Of a stretch of 10,052 nt of DNA, positions 4,533-10,052 are shown piece by piece (positions within the stretch are counted from its first letter, which is position 1; every line of letters begins with the position of its first letter). The translations under genes were made by a program, and so were the position numbers. Origin of the DNA: Hydrogenophaga sp. (GTDB taxonomy: Bacteria; Pseudomonadota; Gammaproteobacteria; Burkholderiales; Burkholderiaceae); contig JALOSH010000046.1 of assembly GCA_025458545.1 (NCBI GenBank), forward strand, positions 1 through 10,052. Direction: 5' to 3'. The notes below the pieces were generated by a model. That model was not told the origin of the DNA. It saw nothing but the letters and a program-made list of their open reading frames with translations, and ran no database searches.

Positions 4533-6509
4533 ATGTCTTATGTCGTTCTGGCCCGCAAGTACCGCCCGCGCAATTTCACCGAAATGGTGGGGCAGTCGCA
4601 TGTGGTTCAGGCGCTGACCAACGCACTCACCACCCAGCGTTTGCACCACGCCTACCTGTTCACCGGCACGCGTGGCGTCGGCAAAACCACCGTTTCCCGC
4701 ATCCTGGCCAAATCGCTCAACTGCCTGGGCGCAGACGGGCAGGGAGGCATCACCGCCGAGCCCTGCGGCGTTTGCCAGGCTTGCACCGACATCGACTCGG
4801 GCCGCTTCGTCGATTACACCGAACTGGACGCCGCCTCCAACCGCGGTGTGGACGAGGTGCAGGCCTTGCTGGAGCAGGCGGTGTACAAGCCGGTGCAGGG
4901 CCGCTTCAAGGTTTTCATGATCGACGAGGTGCACATGCTCACCGGGCACGCGTTCAACGCGATGCTCAAGACGCTGGAAGAACCGCCCGAATACTTGAAG
5001 TTTGTGCTGGCCACGACCGATCCTCAGAAGGTGCCGGTGACGGTGCTGTCGCGCTGCCTGCAGTTCAATCTGCGGCCGATGGCGCCCGAGACCGTGCTGG
5101 AGCACCTGGGCCAGGTGCTGCAGGCCGAGAGCGTGCCGGCCGACACGCAGGCGTTGCGCCTGATCTCGCGCGCCGCACGAGGCTCCATGCGCGACGCCCT
5201 GTCGCTGACCGACCAGGCCATTGCTTTTGGTGGTGGCCAGTTGCAGGAGGCCACGGTGCGCCAGATGCTGGGCGCGGTGGACCGCTCGTACGTGCTGCGC
5301 CTGATCGACGCGCTGGCGCGGGCCGATGGCGCGGTGGTGGTGGACACGGTGGACAGCCTGCGCAGCAACGGCTTGAACGCCGCGTCGACGCTGGAAGAAA
5401 TGACCAGCCTGCTGCAGCGCATGGCGGTGTTGCAGGCGGTGCCAGGGCGCGAAGCGCTGCAATCGTCGGATGACCCGGACACGCCCGAGATCGTGCGGCT
5501 TGCGCATGCGCTGCCCGCCGACGAGACCCTGTTGCTCTACAGCCTGTGCCTGCATGGGCGCGGCGAGCTCGGGCTGGCGCCCGACGAATACGCAGCGCTC
5601 ACCATGGTCTTGCTGCGGTTGCTGGCATTCAAGCCCAGCGGTTCGGCCACGGTGGCTGCGGCGGAAAAAAAAACACTGAAAACGGCGGCTGAAGCCGCGG
5701 TGGCACCGGCCCAGGCGGCATCTGCGCCACCCCAGAGGCCTGTGGCCGCAGTCGTCGCGCCCGAGAGACGACCGCTGGCAGCACCGGTGACGGCCGCCCC
5801 CCAGGCGGCGTCGTCGGCCCGGGCGCCCAGCCCGTCGCCCGCAGCAGCCCAGCCCCAGGCTTCGCCTGCTGCCGCTCAGAGCACCGACGAACCAGCGCAC
5901 GACATCGGCGTCGACGACGGCCCGCCCTGGGTGGAGGCGTTTGACGAGCCGCCCGACAGCGACCACCGGCAGACTTCGCGTCGGGTGGTCGCAGTGCCTG
6001 TGCGCGACCCTGGGCCCGCGCCACGACTCGATCGCCTGCGCGAACCGGGCGAAACCATGGCCCTGCGCGAGCCCTTGGTCAGCGCCGAGGGCGATTTCTG
6101 GTTCGATGCGATCCAGCAACTGGTCAGGGCCGACGCCATCACCGCACTGGTGCGCGAGCTCGGTCTGCAGTCGCAGCTGGTGGCGCGCGATGTGGGCCGC
6201 TGGGTGTTGCGTGTGGAACGGGAGTCGCTCAACCAGGGCAACACCCGCGAGCGCCTGGGTGCTGCGCTCAAGACCCTGGGGCACGATGTTCTGCTGGTGG
6301 TCGAGATCGGCCCGGTGGAGGACTCTGCGGCCCTGCGCCTGGCCGCGCAAGCCGCTCGGCGCCAGTTGGAGGCCGAACAGATCATCCGTGACGATCCCTT
6401 TGTGCAAACGATGGTGCGCGAGTTTGGCGGCAAAATCGTGCCCGGCACGCTCAAAGCCACAGACCTGCGCCCCGACGCCCCAGCCTTGCAAGGGTCGTTG
6501 CCGCCCTGA
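4533..6509 (+). CDS. dnaX: DNA polymerase III subunits tau and gamma
   Basis: This is the clamp-loader ATPase that opens and loads the beta sliding clamp and, as tau, links polymerase cores and DnaB. The start is the ATG of [15 protein letters not shown], the invariant family N-terminus; an in-frame ATG at 4476 would add 19 unrelated residues. Seen in order: Walker A GTRGVGKT (45-52), zinc-binding Cys 64, 78, 81 and 84, Walker B with DEVH (131-134), and SRC with the arginine finger at 174. An Ala/Pro-rich linker spans about 385-510, followed by the tau-specific C-terminal region to 658. E. coli tau is 643 residues. An A9 run (5665-5673) sits at the end of domain III and should yield a gamma of about 386 residues. 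It heads the dnaX-ybaB-recR cluster. Confidence 0.97.
   Translation: MSYVVLARKYRPRNFTEMVGQSHVVQALTNALTTQRLHHAYLFTGTRGVGKTTVSRILAKSLNCLGADGQGGITAEPCGVCQACTDIDSGRFVDYTELDAASNRGVDEVQALLEQAVYKPVQGRFKVFMIDEVHMLTGHAFNAMLKTLEEPPEYLKFVLATTDPQKVPVTVLSRCLQFNLRPMAPETVLEHLGQVLQAESVPADTQALRLISRAARGSMRDALSLTDQAIAFGGGQLQEATVRQMLGAVDRSYVLRLIDALARADGAVVVDTVDSLRSNGLNAASTLEEMTSLLQRMAVLQAVPGREALQSSDDPDTPEIVRLAHALPADETLLLYSLCLHGRGELGLAPDEYAALTMVLLRLLAFKPSGSATVAAAEKKTLKTAAEAAVAPAQAASAPPQRPVAAVVAPERRPLAAPVTAAPQAASSARAPSPSPAAAQPQASPAAAQSTDEPAHDIGVDDGPPWVEAFDEPPDSDHRQTSRRVVAVPVRDPGPAPRLDRLREPGETMALREPLVSAEGDFWFDAIQQLVRADAITALVRELGLQSQLVARDVGRWVLRVERESLNQGNTRERLGAALKTLGHDVLLVVEIGPVEDSAALRLAAQAARRQLEAEQIIRDDPFVQTMVREFGGKIVPGTLKATDLRPDAPALQGSLPP
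5665..5692 (+). promoter_or_regulatory. dnaX slippery A9 run for gamma synthesis
   Basis: Nine A's at 5665-5673 include AAA AAA in frame after an A, a -1 slippery heptamer. A -1 shift adds N-T-E-N-G-G and stops at TGA 5690-5692, giving about 386 residues. A +1 shift stops at TGA 5677-5679. A short hairpin, GCGGC/GCCGC around TGAA (5685-5698), lies 12 nt downstream and could stimulate slippage. In E. coli gamma arises by -1 ribosomal frameshifting; in Thermus thermophilus an A9 run causes transcriptional slippage. Which applies here is not visible. Confidence 0.75.
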
Positions 6510-6595
6510 AGGCACACAGCGCCCCGGTGCCGCCGGGCGGCCGGCCGAGCGCTTTCGATTCATTTCTCCCTCTCTCCACAACCACAAGGATCACC

Positions 6596-6928
6596 ATGTT
6601 CAACAAAGGACAACTCGCCGGCCTGATGAAGCAGGCCCAGGCGATGCAGGACAACCTGAAAAAGGCCCAGGACGAACTGGCTTTCATCGAAGTCACCGGC
6701 GAATCGGGCGCCGGGCTGGTGAAGGTCCTGATGACCTGCAAGCACGACGTCAAGCGCGTCACCATCGATCCCAGCCTGCTGGCCGACGACAAGGACATGC
6801 TGGAAGACCTGGTGGCTGCGGCCTTCAACGCCGCGGTGCGCAAGGCCGAAGAAACATCGAACGAAAAAATGGGCAAGCTCACAGCGGGGATGCCAGGCCT
6901 CCCCGGCGGCATGAAATTCCCCTTTTGA
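6596..6928 (+). CDS. ybaB: YbaB/EbfC family nucleoid-associated DNA-binding protein
   Basis: A 110-residue protein, the normal family length, starts at the ATG of [25 protein letters not shown] (6584-6588) is well placed ahead of it. The first part is the long amphipathic helix [19 protein letters not shown], then the beta region ITGESG-like [19 protein letters not shown], then the [17 protein letters not shown] helix. The C-terminus is Gly/Pro/Met-rich ([16 protein letters not shown]), as is typical. YbaB forms tweezer-like dimers that bind DNA and is thought to influence nucleoid structure and recombinational repair. It lies 86 bp after dnaX and 151 bp before recR, the same order as in many bacteria, so joint transcription is likely. 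Confidence 0.96.
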   Translation: MFNKGQLAGLMKQAQAMQDNLKKAQDELAFIEVTGESGAGLVKVLMTCKHDVKRVTIDPSLLADDKDMLEDLVAAAFNAAVRKAEETSNEKMGKLTAGMPGLPGGMKFPF

Positions 6929-6981
6929 CGGCTACTGCGCGGGCGTATGGCGGCGTTGCAGGTCCCGTTCAGACCATCCTC

Positions 6982-6998
6982 ATGGACCTGAAGTCCAT
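6982..6998. other. Hairpin between ybaB and recR
   Basis: ATGGAC (6982-6987) pairs with GTCCAT (6993-6998) around a CTGAA loop. No T tract follows in either direction, so it is not a classical terminator. It may modulate mRNA processing, or it may be chance. The rest of 6929-7079 shows no gene. Confidence 0.35.
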
Positions 6999-7079
6999 TC
7001 CGGTGACCTGACACCCGCGCCTTGCCCTGCACCCGCTCGCTACGCCGCGCTGCGTCAAGGGCACTCAAAGAAAAACTCA

Positions 7080-7685
7080 ATGTCCGAAAACCATTCGCTC
7101 GAACTGCTGGTGCAAGCGCTCAAACGCCTGCCGGGGGTGGGTGTGAAATCGGCCCAGCGCATGGCGTTCCATCTGTTGCAGCACGACCGCGAGGGTGCGC
7201 TGCACCTGGCACAGGCGCTGCAGCATGCGTGTGCGTCGGTGCGCCATTGCGTGCAGTGCAACACCTTCACCGAAAACGAGGTCTGCCCGACCTGCCTGGA
7301 CGCTCGGCGCGACCGCAGCCAGCTGTGCGTGCTCGAAACGCCCGCCGATCAGGACGCGATGGAGCGCACCGGTGCCTACAAAGGACTGTACTTCGTGCTG
7401 ATGGGTAAGCTCAGTCCATTGGACGGCGTGGGCCCGCGCGACATCGGCTTGCAGAAGCTGTTTGACCGCGTCGATGCCCTGGTGGATGGTGCGCGCGAGG
7501 TGCGCGAGGTGATCCTGGCGACCAATTTCACCGCCGAGGGAGAAACCACCGCGCACGTGATCGCGCAGGCGCTCAAACCGCGCGGCGTGAACGTGACCCG
7601 CCTGGCGCGCGGCGTCCCGGTCGGCAGTGAGCTCGAGTACGTGGACCTGGGCACGATTGCCCACGCCTTGGTGGATCGGCGCTGA
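7080..7685 (+). CDS. recR: Recombination mediator protein RecR
   Basis: This 201-residue protein matches the usual RecR length. It works with RecF and RecO to load RecA on gapped single-stranded DNA. The N-terminal helix-hairpin-helix contains [19 protein letters not shown] (14-32). The zinc finger uses Cys 57, 60, 69 and 72 (CVQC and CPTC). The Toprim domain begins at [17 protein letters not shown], and [18 protein letters not shown] follows. The C-terminus holds [14 protein letters not shown] and the [18 protein letters not shown] stretch, the family's closing signature. The ATG at 7080 has only a weak AAAG-type ribosome site, which fits translation from a shared dnaX-ybaB transcript. No anomalies. 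Confidence 0.97.
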   Translation: MSENHSLELLVQALKRLPGVGVKSAQRMAFHLLQHDREGALHLAQALQHACASVRHCVQCNTFTENEVCPTCLDARRDRSQLCVLETPADQDAMERTGAYKGLYFVLMGKLSPLDGVGPRDIGLQKLFDRVDALVDGAREVREVILATNFTAEGETTAHVIAQALKPRGVNVTRLARGVPVGSELEYVDLGTIAHALVDRR

Positions 7686-7712
7686 GCCGCAGCCGCCTCA
7701 ACGAAAGCCTGT

Positions 7713-8117
7713 ATGAAGATTGCCGGACTGACCGTGGCCTATTGGTCTCTGCTGGTGGCGGCCCTGCTGCCGATCGCTTGCGCGAGCCTGGCGAAGTGGG
7801 GCATGTTGGGCAAACCCCGCCGAGAGGGTGGCTACGACAACCACAACCCCCGCGACTGGCTGGCCCGCCAGGGCGATTGGCGGGCCCGAGCCAACGCCGC
7901 GCAGGCCAACAGTTTCGAAGCGCTTCCCCTGTTCATGGCGGCCGTGATTGTGGCGCACCAGGTTGGCGCGAACCAGATGCGGCTGGACCTTCTGGCCTTT
8001 CTTTTTGTGGTGCTGCGCGTGGTGTACGTGATGCTCTATGTGGCCGACCTGGCCACCGCCCGGAGCCTGATCTGGACGCTGGCGCTGGTGGTGAACATCG
8101 CTCTGTTTTTCATCTGA
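7713..8117 (+). CDS. MAPEG-family integral membrane protein
   Basis: A 134-residue protein with four likely membrane helices (about residues 6-28, 70-85, 92-108 and 112-134). The loop after helix 1 carries RARANAAQANSFEALPLF (57-74), the conserved R.xN..N..E pattern of MAPEG proteins, the family of microsomal glutathione transferases and leukotriene C4 synthase. Bacterial members are small and mostly uncharacterised; whether this one conjugates glutathione is unknown. It starts 27 bp after recR and so is probably read through from the recR transcript, although a functional link to recombination is not implied. The start ATG has a poor ribosome site (ACGAAAG). Family call good, activity unknown. 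Confidence 0.85.
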   Translation: MKIAGLTVAYWSLLVAALLPIACASLAKWGMLGKPRREGGYDNHNPRDWLARQGDWRARANAAQANSFEALPLFMAAVIVAHQVGANQMRLDLLAFLFVVLRVVYVMLYVADLATARSLIWTLALVVNIALFFI

Positions 8118-8150
8118 CCCGTTGCACGACTTCACTCGGTGAAAACCCGC

Positions 8151-8166
8151 TCGGGATTCGTCCCGA
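8151..8166. other. UUCG-loop hairpin after the MAPEG gene
   Basis: TCGGGA (8151-8156) pairs with TCCCGA (8161-8166) around TTCG. It lies 33 nt beyond the MAPEG stop and 64 nt before the next start. No T tract follows, so it could stabilise the 3' end of the upstream mRNA, but it is not a standard terminator. The remaining intergenic bases show no clear promoter. Confidence 0.4.
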
Positions 8167-8230
8167 TGCGATCCGACCATGCTCCGCTTAGCCTTGTGCT
8201 TCCAACAACAGGTTGCATCAAGGGTGTGTC

Positions 8231-9298
8231 ATGTGGCGTCGCAGGGATTGGGGTCGATGGTGCGCTTCGGCGGTCCTGAGCGCCGGTTTGCCGGCGGCTT
8301 TTGCACAAGCCCGGCCTGCTGAAACCGCCGCAGCGCCAGTGCCGCGCGCCACCCTCGGGCGGGTGGTCGTGGCGGTCGACAACAAAGCATCTTTTTGTTA
8401 CCTGCCGCTCACCATCGCCGAGCGACTGGGCTATTTCGCTGCGGAAGGTCTGGACCTTCAGGTGCGCGAGTTCAGCGATCCCGGGCAAGCCTTGCAAGCG
8501 GTCTTGAGCGGGTCGGCGCAACTGGTTTCTGGCCCCTACAGCAACACCATCAGTCTGCAGGCACGGGGTCAGTCCATGCGGTCCATCGTGTTGCAGGGTC
8601 GCACGCCGCAGATCGCACTCGGCGTGTCGATGCAGACCTTGCCGCATTTTCGGCAGCTGCGCGATCTGCGCGGCCGACGCATCGCCATCACCTCCCTCGG
8701 GTCGGCCAGCCACCGGGTCGCGCGCTTGCTGATGACGCGGGTGGGCATCGGGCCACAGGATGTGAGCTACCAGGTGTTTCCGGGACCATCGGCCACGGTG
8801 GCGGCGTTTCGCGCCGGGCAGGTGGACGCGGTGTGTTACGACGACCCCATGATCACGCAGCTGGAGCAGGGCGGCGAACTCCGGCTGGTGGCCGACACGC
8901 GTTCGGTGCGTGGCAGCGCCGAGGTGTTCGGTGGGCCGATGCCGGCGGGGTGTCTGAGCGCACCCGATGCGTTCGTGGATGAGAACCCTCGCCAATGCCA
9001 GGCCATGGCCGATGGCATCGTTCACGCATTGAAGTGGTTGCAGACGGCCGGTCCATCGGACCTGATCAAAACGGTGCCAGAAAGCTACTTTCGGGGCGAC
9101 CGGGCGCTCTACCTGGCAGCGTTCAGCCGGGCCCGCGAGTCGTGGGCGCCCGACGGCTTGATGCCGCCATCGGGACCGCAGACCGCGTTGAAGATGCTGA
9201 TGCAGTTTGGCGACGAGCAGTCCATGCAAAGGGTCAATCTGGCTCGCACCTTCACCAACACGTTTGCGAGTGTCGCCAAGGCGCGGTTCCGCGCCTGA
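8231..9298 (+). CDS. NMT1/SsuA-like ABC transporter substrate-binding protein
   Basis: 355 residues from an ATG at 8231, with AAGGG at 8220-8224 as ribosome site; an in-frame TTG at 8213 would add six residues and spoil the signal peptide. Residues 1 to about 25 form an export signal: basic MWRRRDWGRW, a hydrophobic core, and an AFA-Q cleavage site. The mature part has the NMT1/THI5-like periplasmic fold: FCYLPLTIAERLGYFAAEGL near the start, DPGQALQAVLSGSAQLVSG, then LRGRRIAITSLGSASH and GQVDAVCYDDPMITQLE, the ligand-cleft segments of SsuA/TauA relatives. Such proteins deliver sulfonates, nitrate or pyrimidine-like compounds to an ABC importer. No permease or ATPase gene is adjacent on the right, where the next gene is convergent, so it is an orphan here and its ligand is unknown. 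Confidence 0.9.
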   Translation: MWRRRDWGRWCASAVLSAGLPAAFAQARPAETAAAPVPRATLGRVVVAVDNKASFCYLPLTIAERLGYFAAEGLDLQVREFSDPGQALQAVLSGSAQLVSGPYSNTISLQARGQSMRSIVLQGRTPQIALGVSMQTLPHFRQLRDLRGRRIAITSLGSASHRVARLLMTRVGIGPQDVSYQVFPGPSATVAAFRAGQVDAVCYDDPMITQLEQGGELRLVADTRSVRGSAEVFGGPMPAGCLSAPDAFVDENPRQCQAMADGIVHALKWLQTAGPSDLIKTVPESYFRGDRALYLAAFSRARESWAPDGLMPPSGPQTALKMLMQFGDEQSMQRVNLARTFTNTFASVAKARFRA

Positions 9299-9304
9299 AG
9301 CCGT

Positions 9305-9321
9305 GGACCGCGTGAAGGTCC
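9305..9321. other. Hairpin between convergent genes
   Basis: GGACC (9305-9309) pairs with GGTCC (9317-9321) around a 7-nt loop, within the 31 bp separating two convergent stop codons. There is no T tract. It may mark the shared 3' boundary, but evidence is weak. Confidence 0.3.
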
Positions 9322-9329
9322 GAACCCGG

Positions 9330-10052
9330 TCAGCGCTTCTTGTCCGATTTGCTCTGCAGCGCGACTTTCGTGTCGCGCGCTTTGGATCGCTTGATCGCCT
9401 GTTTGCCCTGGGCTTTTGAAGCTTTGGCTTGCCGGGAGGCCTTGCCCGGTTGACCGGCCTTGGCGGCGGGGGCTTTGGCGCTGGTTCTTAGGCCCTTTTG
9501 CGGGCTCTGGCGAGCCTCCTGTCGAGACGCTTTGTGCTTGCCGCGTGTCGATGGTTCGGCGCTGGCCACGGCCACGCGCTGAGGCAGCATCAGAGTGACA
9601 CGCTGACCGGGCTTCAGGCGTGCGTTGACGGCGAGCTTGTTCCATCCCGCGGCACTCACGGCGCTCACGCCGTAGCGCCTGGCCAGGCTCGTCAGATTGT
9701 CGCCCTTGCGGGCTCGCACGGTGCTGCGTTTGAGGATGATCTCCGGTTGCAGGCTGAGCTGACCGTTGTCGGCCACGTGCAGGGGCACATCGGCATCGCG
9801 CTGGCCGCTGCGGTGCACCAGCAGGCTGGAGCCCGCGCGCACCAGCATGCGCGGGGGAATGTTGTTGACTTCGCGCAGTTCCGACTCGCTCATGCCCACG
9901 CGCTCGGCGGCCTGGGCAGCCGTCATGGTGGACGGCACCACCCACGCGGTCCAGCTGGCGAATGGCCCTTTGTGGGCCGTCAGCCGGTCCTGGAAGGTGA
10001 CCGCGTTGTCCCAGGGCAGCAGAATGTGCGGTGTGCCGGAGGCCATCACCAC
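9330..10052 (-). CDS. mltD: LysM-containing membrane-bound lytic murein transglycosylase D (C-terminal part)
   Basis: The frame runs in from the right edge without a real start; 240 residues are present, ending at TGA (9332-9330). The SLT catalytic domain is outside the window. The sequence PHILLPWDNAVTFQDRL is the stretch that follows the SLT domain in MltD-type enzymes, which cleave the glycan strands of peptidoglycan at the outer membrane. Residues 43-83 (AAQAAERVGMSESELREVNN and on) look like a degenerate LysM, and 111-156 (VRARKGDNLTSLARRYGVS to LKPGQRVTLMLP) a clear LysM, which binds peptidoglycan. From about 170 to the end the protein is almost wholly Lys/Ala/Gln/Ser/Arg, a long basic tail. 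The gene is convergent with the binding-protein gene. Its codon use matches the chromosome. The assignment to MltD rather than another LysM protein rests on the first 20 residues. Confidence 0.85.
   Translation of the reverse strand: MVMASGTPHILLPWDNAVTFQDRLTAHKGPFASWTAWVVPSTMTAAQAAERVGMSESELREVNNIPPRMLVRAGSSLLVHRSGQRDADVPLHVADNGQLSLQPEIILKRSTVRARKGDNLTSLARRYGVSAVSAAGWNKLAVNARLKPGQRVTLMLPQRVAVASAEPSTRGKHKASRQEARQSPQKGLRTSAKAPAAKAGQPGKASRQAKASKAQGKQAIKRSKARDTKVALQSKSDKKR

Noticed and set aside
4437..6587. 716-codon open frame on the minus strand opposite dnaX
   Set aside because: It is composed of Arg/His/Gln-rich sequence with no domain, covers the ffs promoter, and is the usual antisense shadow of a GC-rich gene; dnaX is unmistakable on the other strand.
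8132..9229. 365-codon minus-strand frame opposite the ABC binding protein
   Set aside because: A shadow frame rich in Arg/His/Gln; the plus-strand gene has a signal peptide and clear family motifs.

Overview
The window reads as a chromosomal segment of a high-GC betaproteobacterium, most likely Burkholderiales/Comamonadaceae. The reasons are a Bug-type tripartite tricarboxylate transporter (TTT) binding protein, the dnaX-ybaB-recR cluster, the SRP RNA gene (ffs) next to dnaX, and strongly GC-biased codon use on both flanks. The family-level placement is inference.

Layout. Positions 1-588 hold the 3' part of a Bug-family periplasmic binding protein, followed by a strong hairpin terminator (615-638). 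Positions 656-4377 are a compact accessory island with visibly lower GC. It is bounded by a 22-bp direct repeat (656-677 and 4356-4377, 20 of 22 identical), and the right copy covers the 3' end of ffs. All its genes lie on the minus strand: a truncated tyrosine-integrase remnant (4103-4246), then a tight set of three: a ParB-like protein with a Pro-rich linker and helical C-terminal domain (2627-4078), a D12-class adenine-N6 DNA methyltransferase starting one base after the ParB stop (1723-2625), and a two-helix membrane protein of unknown function (914-1687). About 275 bp of non-coding DNA next to the left att copy carries a 10-bp tandem repeat.

The island appears to have inserted at the 3' end of ffs (minus strand, about 4365-4458), which moved ffs about 3.7 kb away from the hairpin at 615-638. 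Read leftwards, that hairpin ends in five T's and sits where an ffs terminator would be expected before insertion.

Positions 4533-9298 are core genes on the plus strand. dnaX encodes DNA polymerase III tau, with an A9 run that would give gamma by frameshifting or slippage. It is followed by ybaB, recR, a small MAPEG-family membrane protein, and an NMT1/SsuA-like ABC substrate-binding protein. Convergent to these, 9330-10052 carries the C-terminal part of a LysM-containing MltD-type lytic transglycosylase with a very basic tail.

The best candidate for an undescribed system is the ParB-like / adenine methylase / membrane protein trio in the ffs-integrated island. It could be an epigenetic or phage-defence module, but the sequence alone does not show its function.
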